64,000 nt of DNA from Planctomycetaceae bacterium (lineage in GTDB: Bacteria > Planctomycetota > Planctomycetia > Pirellulales > Pirellulaceae): the NCBI GenBank assembly GCA_020638975.1, contig JACKHN010000020.1:1-64000 (forward strand), given 5' to 3'. The translations under genes and the position numbers were made by a program. Positions 25,801-34,349 of this stretch are shown in pieces. Numbering within the stretch: position 1 is the first letter of the stretch; every line of letters begins with the position of its first letter. Under the pieces are notes generated by a model. The model saw nothing but the letters and a program-made list of their open reading frames with translations, searched no databases and had not been told where the DNA came from.

Positions 25801-25909
25801 CGGCGGTATCTGCTAGAATTGCCACCAGCCGAGTAGGTATCTGCCCCACCTACTAGGTTAGGCCGGTCGAGGAATTCTGCCCCTCCTCGATCGGCTGTTT
25901 TCTTATTTT
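25801..25909 (+). ncRNA. Candidate structured RNA: repeated stem-loops ending in a terminator
   Basis: Two adjacent hairpins have near-identical loops. One is AGTAGGT-atctgcccc-ACCTACT (25832-25854). The other is GCCGGTCGAGGA-attctgcccc-TCCTCGATCGGC (25862-25895), which is followed directly by TGTTTTCTTATTTT, an intrinsic terminator tail. A third GGTATCTGC word lies upstream (25805). Loop conservation with different stems suggests selected structure. It ends about 90 bp before the response regulator gene, so it may be an independent small RNA or an attenuating leader. Confidence 0.45.
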
Positions 25910-25999
25910 AAGAAAATATCCGGAATTCCGACCCGGTTTTGGGCGCGTTTTGCAATAGATACTTATGAGTACTTGTATCTGCTTGCGCACAGAGATCCC

Positions 26000-26581
26000 A
26001 TGCCCAATATCCGTGTCTTGCTGATCGAAGATGATCCGACCTATGCGCGTCTGCTCCAGCGAATGCTCGCGTTATCGCCGGTCGGCTTCGATGTCACCAT
26101 TGCTGACCGGCTGACGACCGCGTTGAGCGAACTCTATAAAGGCCGTTTCAATCTCATCCTGACGGACCTGAACTTGCCCGATATTCGAGGCCTCGACACC
26201 GTCGAAGCTCTCCGATCGGTCGAGTCGTCGCTTCCCATCATCGTGCTGACCGGGTTGGAGGACGTCGCCCTGGAGAAGCAAGCCGTCGCAGCCGGTGCCC
26301 AACTATGTCTCAGGAAATCAGAGGTTGATACGAAACGACTACTCGACGCGATGCACCAAGCAGTTCGCATTTCGCGTGAGACGAAGCCGCTAATCAAGGA
26401 TCGACAGGTCGACCGACTGCTCGCTGACTTGGAGGAGAACATCATCGCCGTCAAGAACGCCATCGCGATTCTCGACAACCAGCTACGCGACTCGCAACAG
26501 CAGGACGCAGTTCATACGATTCGATCACACATCGGAAAGATGCAAGACAAGATCGGAGACTACCGACGTCTCGGACGCTGA
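26000..26581 (+). CDS. Response regulator receiver with helical C-terminal tail
   Basis: A 193-aa protein. The receiver domain occupies residues 1-125 (LLIEDDPTYARLL, phospho-acceptor D56 in LILTDLNLPD, IVLTGLED, conserved Lys in LCLRKSE). The remaining 70 residues are alpha-helical with a coiled-coil look (RLLADLEENIIAVKNAIAILDNQLRD), not a DNA-binding or GGDEF domain. It is convergent with cheB of the chemosensory operon, so it is a plausible phospho-target of the CheA. ATG 26000 starts at MPNIRVLL; nine extra codons are possible. Confidence 0.78.
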   Translation: MPNIRVLLIEDDPTYARLLQRMLALSPVGFDVTIADRLTTALSELYKGRFNLILTDLNLPDIRGLDTVEALRSVESSLPIIVLTGLEDVALEKQAVAAGAQLCLRKSEVDTKRLLDAMHQAVRISRETKPLIKDRQVDRLLADLEENIIAVKNAIAILDNQLRDSQQQDAVHTIRSHIGKMQDKIGDYRRLGR

Positions 26582-26618
26582 TGTGCCCTGCCGAAAACGA
26601 CAAATCGGAAACTAGGTA

Positions 26619-27662
26619 CTATTCACGACGAGTCACCAGCTTCACGAGATGCGCCGCAATCTGGTCGATGGGCAGCACGGTGTCGGCCAATCCTTCCGCA
26701 ACGACAACGCCGGGCATGCCATAGACAACGCTTGTTGCTTCGTCTTGGGCAATTGTATGCCCTCCCTGCTCCCGCAACGCACGTAAACCATCTGCACCGT
26801 CGCGTCCCATCCCCGTGAGCACAATGCCGACGACTTTGCTCCCGAATGCGCGCGAGCAAGACTCGAACAAATGCGTTGCCGAGGGCCGAAACCCATCAAC
26901 AGGCGGCGTGGCTGAAAGCACCACACGACCGGTGCTTGAAACTCCTAAATGCTTGGCCTGGGGAGCCACATAAACGGTGCCCCGCTGCAAGACCTCACGA
27001 TCTTCGGCAATCTTCACCGCGGGCGGGACGCTTAAGTTGAGCCATGAGGCGAAGCCTTCCGCAAATCCATCCGCGATATGTTGTACTAGCAGAACGGGCA
27101 CGGGAAAGTCAGCCGGCAATCCGCTTAACACCTGATGCAACGCCGGTGGTCCACCGGTCGACGCGGCAATCGCCACCGCCTGAACTCGCAGCCGCATGCT
27201 GTGAGGTGTGGCTGGCCCCAGAATCTGCCTGACGTCATCAGCATGCCTCCGATGACGCATCACCCGGACCTCTGCCATTGTCTTGACCGACTCGATCAGT
27301 TCCCGAGCATCGCGGTCAAAACTCGGCGAGTCAGGGCCAGAGGGTTTGAGTTGTAACGTCAATGCACCGACGTGCAGCGACTGCATCGCCCACTCGACAT
27401 CGTTGACAGCCGAGCTCGCCGAGACGATCACGATCGGCGTCGGACACTCGATCATGATCTCTTTCGTCGCTTCGAATCCGTTCATCACGGGCATATGGAT
27501 GTCCATCGTGATGATATCGGGGCAGTACTTCTTCGCGAACTCAACCGCCTCCTGCCCGTTCTTTGCGACCGCCACAACTTGGATATCCGGGTCGCTACTA
27601 AGGATCTGCTCCAGTAGTTCGCGAGCCACTGCGGAATCGTCGACGATGAGTACTTTTAACAC
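26619..27662 (-). CDS. cheB: CheB-type protein-glutamate methylesterase
   Basis: A 347-aa protein of normal CheB length. It has a receiver domain (VLIVDDSAV, D54 in IITMDIHMP) and a linker rich in His/Arg, then the methylesterase. The catalytic triad positions are visible: AASTGGP (Ser), LVQHIADGF (His) and GMGRDGADG (Asp). It removes methyl groups from chemoreceptor glutamates when phosphorylated by CheA. It starts at GTG 27662. It is the last gene of the operon, 36 bp after cheA, in the position of WspF. Confidence 0.93.
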   Translation of the reverse strand: MLKVLIVDDSAVARELLEQILSSDPDIQVVAVAKNGQEAVEFAKKYCPDIITMDIHMPVMNGFEATKEIMIECPTPIVIVSASSAVNDVEWAMQSLHVGALTLQLKPSGPDSPSFDRDARELIESVKTMAEVRVMRHRRHADDVRQILGPATPHSMRLRVQAVAIAASTGGPPALHQVLSGLPADFPVPVLLVQHIADGFAEGFASWLNLSVPPAVKIAEDREVLQRGTVYVAPQAKHLGVSSTGRVVLSATPPVDGFRPSATHLFESCSRAFGSKVVGIVLTGMGRDGADGLRALREQGGHTIAQDEATSVVYGMPGVVVAEGLADTVLPIDQIAAHLVKLVTRRE

Positions 27663-27698
27663 GAGCGTCTTATCCGATCCAATTCTGCTTGGCTCTGA

Positions 27699-30041
27699 TT
27701 AAATCAACTGTTCGATGCTTTCTAACAGATTGCTTTGATCGAAACCGCTTTTTACCAGATAGACGCTGGCCCCAACGCGTATGCCTCGCGTCTTGTCTTC
27801 GTCCGACTCGCGCGCCGTGACCAGAATCACAGGCAGTTCGCCGAGCCTTTTCGATTTGCGAATCTTATCAGTCAGCGTAAATCCGTCCATACGTGGCATA
27901 TCAATGTCGCTCACAACAAGATCCACCTCCGTGTGACTAAGTAATTCCCATGCCTGGGCACCATCTGCCGCCGAGGTGACTTCGTAGCCAGCGGCTTCGA
28001 GGATGCTCTTCATGAGCGTCCGCGTCGTCACGGAATCGTCCACAGCCAACACCCGTTTCCGCTGTTGAGTTCTCGCTTGCGGTCTCGCAACGACGAGCGG
28101 ACGAGCCGTCTGAGTTCCTAATGCCGTCCCGACCACGTTCTGCACATTCAATACCAACGCCACACTGCCCGACGGCAACAAAGTCGCGCCCGATATATGG
28201 CGGGCATACCGAATGCGAGTCCCGAGGCTCTTGACGAGCACCTCCTGTTCGGCAAGTAAGTCGTCAACGACCAGTGCCACACGCTGGTCGCCGGCGCCAA
28301 TGACTACCGCGAGCATCTTCGAGCTATCTGAGTTTCCCTCATACCTGCCCATCTCCAGCACTTCGGAAAGTACCGTCACCGGCGTGGGCGTTCCGCCAAG
28401 AAGGAGGACATCACGTCCGCTTACTTTGGCGATACTGCCAGGATCAAAGCGAACCAATTGCTGAACCGATGACGTCGAGAGCGCGTAAGTCTGTTGTGCA
28501 GCCAGCACTAACAAGCAGCGAACCGTCGTTAGCGTTAGTGGAACATTGATAGTAAACTTCGTCCCGACACCCTCTTGAAATTCCACGTCCACCGAGCCGT
28601 GTAATGCCTGCACGCCGCTCGCAACAACATCCAAACCAACCCCCCGTCCCGATACGTCCGTAACTGTCGACGCGGTCGAAAATCCCGGCAGAAATACCAA
28701 TCGGGCTTGCTCGGACGGATCGTTTGGCACAGCGATTCCACGTTGTTGTGCGTGCTTGCAAATTCCTCTTAGATCGAATCCGCGACCATCATCTGCGACA
28801 GCGACTTCGATCTGCCCTCCTCGCAACTCTGCAGATACCGTCACGGACGCTTGTGACGGTTTGCCAGTCTTCGAGCGTTCCACAGACAACTCGATTCCAT
28901 GGTCAATGGCATTCCTCACAAGATGCAGGACAGGATCCTTCAGCCCCTCGAGGACGGAGCGATCGACTTCGACATCCTCTCCCTTGATCACAAGGCGAAC
29001 ATCCTTTCCCGTCACCTGAGCAAGATCGCGAACTGCGCGTTCGAGCCCACCGCATGCCTCGGCGAACGGCAGCATGCGGACGCGGTAAACTTCATCGTTC
29101 AACGCGTCGCAGGTATGCCGCAGCACGCGTGCGTCTGCTGCGACGTTCGCGGCGAGACGATCGGCGGCCTTTTCTATCTTTGCCAATTGGTCTCCGGTGC
29201 GTTCCAGAATCGCCACGGTTCGTCGCGGCAATTTACTCTTAATGGCAGCGGCAAGCCACGCATCGTCTGGCTCGGTCAGCAGTTTGTGTAAAGGCTTGGC
29301 CCATTCGTTCCAGTCGCCTTGCAAATCGGACAGCGACTCGCTCAATTCGCTCGATTCGATAGTCCGTTGGTCAATCCGCTGGCGAGCGACAAGCAACTCG
29401 CCATTTTGTGAAAGCAATGCGTCCAACTTTTCGGCAGCCACTCGAACCGAGGCACTACTTGCCGCAGATGGCGTGTGCACGGCTTCCACCGGTGAATCAA
29501 CTTCGGAAGCTGACGTCTGCGCCGGAGACTCGGTGGAAGGTGCACTCTCTTCGATTGCGTGTGGCGGGACGATGTCGACCGCTGACTGCGTCGCAACAGC
29601 CTTCTCGTCTAAGACGCCAACGATACCGGCGGAACCTTTGTTCTTCGCCGCATTTCGCAACTCTGGGATTAGGGTGTGTAATGAAGCGTCTTCGAACGGC
29701 TGGTCATCACGAAGCCGCATTCCAACTTCTTGGATTGCATCGGCTACTTTAAAGAACAACGAAAATAAATCGGGAGTGAGTTCGCGCCGGCCATCCCGCA
29801 CCTCGACCAAGATGTCCTCCATGATGTGACAAGCATCCTCGATGATTTCGATATTCACCGCCCGCGATGCGCCTTTGAGACTGTGTGCCGAACGGAACAA
29901 CACCTTCATCACGTCGGCACGCTGCTCGGTGGGTAATCCGCGTTCCAACGTAAGCAAATCGCGATTCATTGCTTCAACGTGTTCATGAAGCTCTTCCAGG
30001 TAAGTCGCCATCAAGCGTTTTGCGAGTTCTTGTCTATCCAT
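27699..30041 (-). CDS. cheA: Hybrid CheA histidine kinase with C-terminal receiver (WspE-like)
   Basis: A 780-aa protein. It has an N-terminal Hpt domain (AHSLKGASRAV, phospho-His53) and a variable linker with Pro/Ser/Glu-rich sequence. A dimerisation/kinase core follows: N-box LVRNAIDHGIE, G-box DDGRGFD, and GRGVGLDVV. Then come a CheW-like P5 domain and a receiver (VLAVDDSVTTR, phospho-acceptor in VVSDIDMPRMDG, Lys in YLVKSGFD). CheY-binding P2 is absent, as expected for a CheA-REC hybrid. Its ATG overlaps the preceding gene by 8 bp. Confidence 0.93.
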   Translation of the reverse strand: MDRQELAKRLMATYLEELHEHVEAMNRDLLTLERGLPTEQRADVMKVLFRSAHSLKGASRAVNIEIIEDACHIMEDILVEVRDGRRELTPDLFSLFFKVADAIQEVGMRLRDDQPFEDASLHTLIPELRNAAKNKGSAGIVGVLDEKAVATQSAVDIVPPHAIEESAPSTESPAQTSASEVDSPVEAVHTPSAASSASVRVAAEKLDALLSQNGELLVARQRIDQRTIESSELSESLSDLQGDWNEWAKPLHKLLTEPDDAWLAAAIKSKLPRRTVAILERTGDQLAKIEKAADRLAANVAADARVLRHTCDALNDEVYRVRMLPFAEACGGLERAVRDLAQVTGKDVRLVIKGEDVEVDRSVLEGLKDPVLHLVRNAIDHGIELSVERSKTGKPSQASVTVSAELRGGQIEVAVADDGRGFDLRGICKHAQQRGIAVPNDPSEQARLVFLPGFSTASTVTDVSGRGVGLDVVASGVQALHGSVDVEFQEGVGTKFTINVPLTLTTVRCLLVLAAQQTYALSTSSVQQLVRFDPGSIAKVSGRDVLLLGGTPTPVTVLSEVLEMGRYEGNSDSSKMLAVVIGAGDQRVALVVDDLLAEQEVLVKSLGTRIRYARHISGATLLPSGSVALVLNVQNVVGTALGTQTARPLVVARPQARTQQRKRVLAVDDSVTTRTLMKSILEAAGYEVTSAADGAQAWELLSHTEVDLVVSDIDMPRMDGFTLTDKIRKSKRLGELPVILVTARESDEDKTRGIRVGASVYLVKSGFDQSNLLESIEQLI

Positions 30042-30501
30042 GAGGAATCACCTTTCGTACATCAATCAGACTGGCAAGAAGCTCGAATCGAGATGACCGC
30101 GCAACGACTTGCCTCACTCTGACCTTGACGTGTTCATGGTCATCGAACTGCTGTAGACGCCATGTGCAAATCAGCATGGACTGATAGACATGCATCGGTC
30201 GCAGATTGGACTCGACGGCGAAAGGGTAATCAGATTCGTCAACGCTGACAACAGTTTCGCTGAGACGATTTTCATTCCATACTTCGATGATGCGATCCAG
30301 CGAACGGTTAAGCAGTTCCGGTTTTGCATAGACATGTGTCGGTGAAATCCCATCCGGAAAGTTGACTGAGTCCAGCGGGATTGCTGCCAAAGGGTCGCTC
30401 AAAAATGAGAGGCCCCGAACAACGAGTGGAACATTAGCCGAGACGACGCCAAATACGACGACGACAACAAACGCTCGGAAGCCGGTGGCTAGTCGCCGCA
30501 T
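30034..30501 (-). CDS. Unknown membrane-anchored protein inside the chemosensory operon
   Basis: A 155-aa protein with an N-terminal signal anchor (FRAFVVVVVFGVVSANVPLVV) and an exported or cytosolic C-terminal domain I do not recognise (VYAKPELLNRSLDRIIEVWNENRL, RRLQQFDDHEHVKVRVRQVVA). ATG 30501 lies 6 nt after the cheW stop behind GAGAGG; a TTG start at 30510 is also possible. Its end overlaps cheA by 8 bp, so it is translationally coupled on both sides. It occupies the position between WspD-like and WspE-like genes; no receptor signalling domain is seen in it. Confidence 0.65.
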   Translation of the reverse strand: MRRLATGFRAFVVVVVFGVVSANVPLVVRGLSFLSDPLAAIPLDSVNFPDGISPTHVYAKPELLNRSLDRIIEVWNENRLSETVVSVDESDYPFAVESNLRPMHVYQSMLICTWRLQQFDDHEHVKVRVRQVVARSSRFELLASLIDVRKVIPHG

Positions 30502-30506
30502 CGCAC

Positions 30507-31124
30507 TCAATTCCTCTCGTCCATAAACAATCTTTCGTCGGATAACAGCATCTCGCCATCTAAGATCAACATGCCATCTGCCGTCACGCCACGTAGGTAA
30601 TCACGACTCGCACCATGCACGCAGCCTGGCACCTCGACAACTTCGTCGATACGCAAAGTGGTAACTTCATGAACTTCGTCGACCAACATGCCGAACTCCT
30701 GCCGCCCCTTGCCCAGGATGATGATCGGTGGCTGCGTTTCGGGCGCAGTGGTGATGTCGAAAAACGTTCGCAGGTCCAACACCGAGAGCACCGCCCCTCG
30801 CATGTTCGTAACACCCAACAGAAACTCCGGCCCTCCTGGCACGGGTGTAATGTCGCTCACTCGATAAACTTCGTGGATGAATTTCGTCTCAATCGCCAAA
30901 CGTTCCGTTGCCATCCGCACGATCATGACTTCAAGAATCTCGTCCGAGTTGGGAGCCGTATCGGGAACCTTTGCGAGTGTCTTCGCACGCTCGGCCATGA
31001 CGACTTCGGCCTGCGTCTCCGTCAGCGATTCACTTTGGCTAGACGCTTCCATCAGACGTAGGAAACGCTGCTTAATAGCCTCCCAATCGAATTGCCCCGA
31101 CTGCGGCTTGTCCGATGTTGTCAT
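30507..31124 (-). CDS. cheW: CheW-like coupling protein with N-terminal extension (WspD-like)
   Basis: A 205-aa protein: about 65 residues of helical, acidic extension, then a CheW domain (MIVRMATERLAIETKFIHEVYRVSDITPVPGGPEFLLGVTNMRGAVLSVLDLR, IILGKGRQEFGMLVDEVHEV). CheW links receptors to CheA. The extension is typical of WspD. The ATG overlaps the cheR stop (ATGA), so the genes are coupled. Confidence 0.9.
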   Translation of the reverse strand: MTTSDKPQSGQFDWEAIKQRFLRLMEASSQSESLTETQAEVVMAERAKTLAKVPDTAPNSDEILEVMIVRMATERLAIETKFIHEVYRVSDITPVPGGPEFLLGVTNMRGAVLSVLDLRTFFDITTAPETQPPIIILGKGRQEFGMLVDEVHEVTTLRIDEVVEVPGCVHGASRDYLRGVTADGMLILDGEMLLSDERLFMDERN

Positions 31125-32590
31125 GATGTCGCCCCCAGTGCGGCATCAATCGCTCGCAAATGGTTCGTGGCCGCTCTCGCTAGTAGCCGCGACGTTTCGT
31201 GTTCGGACAAGGGAACTATTTCATCGGGAGCTCGAGCCGCTGCTAAATCCCGGGCATTTCGGAAAGCTCGCCTTGCCCCATCAAGCGTCCCACGTCGCTG
31301 CAAGATCGAACCGAGCAGAAAGTGCGCGAGGGCCAGCGAACGATCAAGAAACACGACTCGCTGCACCGCCTGCACCGCCTCGACATCCAAGTTCATCTCC
31401 ATCAGCAACACGGCGTGCAGATAATGCAGTTCCGCCGAAAGCGGATGACGGGTTGCGAACAACGCGCATTTTCGGATCGCTGCCTCGGTGCTTAAGTTTG
31501 CCAACGATTTCACATGGATAATGCACGCCGCCGGCTCATTGGGATGCGATTCCGAAAGCTCCACCGCCCGGGCATAATCACCTCGGGCAAGAGCCGCGTG
31601 AGCTTCGTCCTTGTCCCATCGAGTATCTCGATTGATTGCCGCCGTCGACTGAGAATCGCGATTTGCTTGCGATATATTTCCCGAGTTTGCTCCGTACAAA
31701 CCGTCGCGTGGTTCGTTTGTCTCCCATGCCGCCTCCGGAGCCACAACCGCTTCTGTCTTCGCAGCTGTGGGCTTGCGATAAAAGACTCCGAAGTCTGTGA
31801 CGGTCGTCTCGAAAGGAGCGAAATCTCCAACGGGAGGATCACCGGATGCTGTAATAAACCAACCACCGTCGGCAAGGCACTGAAAGAACCGTTGTGCAAC
31901 TTCACGGATCGTCGAGCGACTCAGATAGATCAAAACGTTTCGACAGAGAATCAAATCCATCGCTTCGGTGCTCGTCACATGCGACGGATAGACATCCATT
32001 GCCAGATTCAGGAACTCAAAGCGAACCATACGCCGAATTTTTTCATCGACGTAATAGATCCCTCTGTCGAATCTCAAGTACTCCTTCGCCTCGGCTTGTA
32101 ACTCTCCCCGCAACGACCAGTCGCGATAAGTGGCTTGGCGTGCTTTTGACAATGCTTCCGATGAAATGTCGGTGGCCAAGATCTCGCACTGACTTGCCAG
32201 TCCTTGCTTATGGCACAGCATCGCAAGCGAATAGGGTTCTTCTCCCGACGCGCACGCCGCACTCCAAATTCGCAACTTTTGCCAACCGCCCTTTCGTCGC
32301 AAGATTTCGGGAAGGATCTCGCGGCGAATCCCCTCGAACTGAGATGCCTCGCGAAAAAAGTAAGTCTCACCGACGGTTAACTCGACAATCAAGTTCTCTA
32401 ATGCCTCGACGTCATGCACCAGCAACTTGGCGTACGCCGACGACTCCGCTACACCGCTTCGCTTCATCGCGTTCGCAATTCCTATCTTGGTTGCTTCGCG
32501 TTGAGCCGCTCGAAAGGCGAGTCCAGTCCGCGCCCCTAAGATCGAAAGGATGGATTCGTAGGCTTCGTCCGTCCAGTTGATTTCCGTCAC
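31121..32590 (-). CDS. cheR: CheR methyltransferase with C-terminal TPR region (WspC-like)
   Basis: A 489-aa protein. The CheR catalytic part (about 1-275) shows ELTVGETYFFREASQF, motif I-like IWSAACASGEEPYSLAM, ILATDISSEALSKAR and DLILCRNVLIYL. After a linker, residues about 330-460 form tetratricopeptide-like helices (LHYLHAVLLMEMNLDVEAVQAVQRVVFLD, ALAHFLLGSILQRRGTLDGARRAFRNA). It methylates receptor glutamates with S-adenosylmethionine. GTG 32590 overlaps the preceding cheW stop (GTGA). Confidence 0.93.
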   Translation of the reverse strand: MTEINWTDEAYESILSILGARTGLAFRAAQREATKIGIANAMKRSGVAESSAYAKLLVHDVEALENLIVELTVGETYFFREASQFEGIRREILPEILRRKGGWQKLRIWSAACASGEEPYSLAMLCHKQGLASQCEILATDISSEALSKARQATYRDWSLRGELQAEAKEYLRFDRGIYYVDEKIRRMVRFEFLNLAMDVYPSHVTSTEAMDLILCRNVLIYLSRSTIREVAQRFFQCLADGGWFITASGDPPVGDFAPFETTVTDFGVFYRKPTAAKTEAVVAPEAAWETNEPRDGLYGANSGNISQANRDSQSTAAINRDTRWDKDEAHAALARGDYARAVELSESHPNEPAACIIHVKSLANLSTEAAIRKCALFATRHPLSAELHYLHAVLLMEMNLDVEAVQAVQRVVFLDRSLALAHFLLGSILQRRGTLDGARRAFRNARDLAAARAPDEIVPLSEHETSRLLARAATNHLRAIDAALGATS

Positions 32591-33051
32591 GTCGATGGTC
32601 CCTCCGTTTGGGACTCGACCAGAGCCGCAGCGCTAAGCGTACCTTCCATCGCCGCCAGTCTCTCGATATCGATTACATGCACGAGGCCGTCACTCGTTTT
32701 CGCCACGAAGTCAATCAGCCCAGTCTGCGGCAAAACCGTTGACGCGGCCTGCACATCGCATCCTGCTAACTGGACGAGATCGATCGCCACGTCAACGTGC
32801 AATGCGAGCGTCCGCTCGTCCGTAGCAACGACGATGAAATAGTCGGTGTGCCGAATCTTTCGAGAGTCGAGTGAAAACAACCGGCGCACATCAATAACCG
32901 GCAGAATCCGTCCTCGCAGATTCAACAGCCCCTCGACGATGTCGGGTGCTTGCGGGAGCGGCGACAATTTGACCGCGCGTACGACTTCCCGGACGTTGCG
33001 AAGCTGAACGCCGAATCGCTTATCTCCAACATCGAACAGCAGAGCTTCCAC
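32587..33051 (-). CDS. cheW: CheW-like coupling protein (WspB-like)
   Basis: A 154-aa single-domain CheW (MEALLFDVGDKRFGVQLRNVREVVRAVKLSPLPQAPDIVEGLLNLRGRILPVIDVRRLF, then FIVVATDERTLALHVDVAIDLV). The start is GTG 33051, immediately after an in-frame TAA, so no longer product is possible. It is the first gene of the operon. A 164-bp repeat element lies 36 bp upstream and probably occupies part of its promoter or leader. Confidence 0.9.
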   Translation of the reverse strand: MEALLFDVGDKRFGVQLRNVREVVRAVKLSPLPQAPDIVEGLLNLRGRILPVIDVRRLFSLDSRKIRHTDYFIVVATDERTLALHVDVAIDLVQLAGCDVQAASTVLPQTGLIDFVAKTSDGLVHVIDIERLAAMEGTLSAAALVESQTEGPST

Positions 33052-33087
33052 TTAAACGCGCCCTCGAGAGGATCGGACGGGCGAACC

Positions 33088-33251
33088 AGTAGTGGTACAC
33101 TTTGTCGTAAGTCGACTTTGTCGTAAGTCGACTTTGTCGTAAGTCGACTTTGTCGTAAGTCGACTTTGTCGTAAGTCGGGCACTCCTGCCCGACAAAAGA
33201 CGGCCAAGAGTGGCCGTCCTACTTTCCGGAATTTCAAACTGTACCACTACC
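33088..33251. mobile_element. MITE-like element with 8-bp flanking direct repeats
   Basis: Terminal inverted repeats GTAGTGGTACA(C/G)TTTG (33089-33104 and complement 33235-33250) agree at 15 of 16 positions. GGCGAACC occurs directly on both sides (33080-33087 and 33252-33259), as expected of a target-site duplication. Inside are five 16-bp tandem repeats and two short hairpins (GTCGGGC..GCCCGAC and GACGGCCA..TGGCCGTC-CTAC). No coding capacity. It lies between the STAS gene and the first cheW. Confidence 0.75.
33099..33178. repeat. Five tandem copies of a 16-bp unit
   Basis: ACTTTGTCGTAAGTCG is repeated five times without a mismatch (33099, 33115, 33131, 33147, 33163). Within each junction CGACTT-TGTCGT-AAGTCG is an inverted repeat, so the array can fold as a row of small hairpins. 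Copy number is likely to vary by slippage. Confidence 0.95.
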
Positions 33252-33428
33252 GGCGAACCGAAAAGACATGTCGCGGACCTATGGATCTATTCTAATGGAA
33301 GCGAATCGCACCTCCACACATTTAACGATCGAGACGGTTAAATCGAATATACGGATGTCCGATCCGCGAAACCCGCGAACGGGTTCGCGCGCCTAGGCTG
33401 TACCTCAGATTCAGGTCGACAACGGCAC

Positions 33429-33788
33429 TCAAGCGAATGCGTTCAAGGCCTCAGACTCTGTGTCGCAGATCTTGAAAAGAGTGCCTTCAAGATTAAGAAC
33501 CTTGAACGACATCCGCACATTCCGTTGAAGGTCGCACAGAATTAACTGGCCACCGTATTCATGGACGGCTTTGCGGACATCGACCAAGATGCCGATGGCA
33601 TTCGATCCCATGAACTCGACACTCTTGAGGCTCAGCACGAGTCGTTGCGGTGACGTCGTCGCAACGAGATCCGTCAACTCGTCACGGAGCTGCTCTTGGT
33701 AGTCCAGCTCCGATAGCTCCTTCGCCTTGACGTCAACGATCGTAATTTCGCCGGATTTGCGTACATCGAATCGTTGGTAATCGGTCAT
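33429..33788 (-). CDS. STAS-domain protein (anti-sigma-factor-antagonist type)
   Basis: A 119-aa protein, a single STAS domain (ITIVDVKAKELSELDYQEQLRDEL, RLVLSLKSVEFMGSNAIGILVDV, GGQLILCDLQRNVRMSFKVLNLEGTLF). The phosphorylatable Ser lies in the GSNAIG loop, equivalent to the DSSGLG loop of SpoIIAA. It may respond to partner-switching kinases, or act with the chemosensory operon 380 bp downstream; no RsbW-like kinase is adjacent. ATG 33788 is preferred; 17 more codons could be read upstream. Confidence 0.82.
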   Translation of the reverse strand: MTDYQRFDVRKSGEITIVDVKAKELSELDYQEQLRDELTDLVATTSPQRLVLSLKSVEFMGSNAIGILVDVRKAVHEYGGQLILCDLQRNVRMSFKVLNLEGTLFKICDTESEALNAFA

Positions 33789-34070
33789 GCAATTGCTCAC
33801 AGGTAGGAGTTCACCGAGTATTCCGCCGCCACGGAACATGCCAGTACGGATACTTAACTACCCCACCAGACTAACCATTGCATTACGCGGTGTCAAAAGG
33901 CCACGACGCGAGGGGCCATTGGTTTTCAAGCTTTGTTAACCCACACGACGATGGCTGGCGGAGAACAGCCGAAGCTGGATCGTGAGTGGAAATAACAAAG
34001 GCGGCAGCTGAATTCCGAGGAATCAGCTACCGCCTCAATGGGATTTCAAGTCGTCGGACGGGCCGAGCGA

Positions 34071-34349
34071 TTAGGCACAAGCGTTGGCGAAACCGCCGCT
34101 GATGATCTCTTGCTCAAGGCTCTCGATACGACCTGCGGTTCGGAACTGATGGGCGAGCATGGCACGGCCCGTCTTGGTCCAAACACCGATCGATCGACGG
34201 GATGCTTTAGTATTGGGGCACAAGAAGGTCACTTTGATGGGAGTGATTTCGTTGATCGTGACGCCCGCGTCGTGTTGCGAGTAATTCACAAGCAACTCGA
34301 CCCTGCGACTGGTCTCATCGTCCTCCCATACCGATTGGTAACTGTTCAT
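34071..34349 (-). CDS. Small conserved-looking protein, unknown
   Basis: A 92-aa soluble protein starting MNSYQSVWEDDETSRRVELL, with GGGAG 8 nt before ATG 34349. It reads like a compact beta-rich domain (INEITPIKVTFLCPNTKASRRSIGVWTKTGRAML) with a helical end (GRIESLEQEIISGGF). The opposite-strand frame over the same region looks less protein-like. I do not recognise a characterised family. It is transcribed away from efpL. Confidence 0.6.
   Translation of the reverse strand: MNSYQSVWEDDETSRRVELLVNYSQHDAGVTINEITPIKVTFLCPNTKASRRSIGVWTKTGRAMLAHQFRTAGRIESLEQEIISGGFANACA

Noticed and set aside
33099..33178. Tandem array considered as a CRISPR
   Set aside because: Units are contiguous with no spacers and no cas genes are present.
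33020..33247. Repetitive frame coding for LRQSRLTTKSTYDK-type repeats
   Set aside because: It is a translation of the 16-bp DNA tandem array inside the MITE-like element, not a gene.
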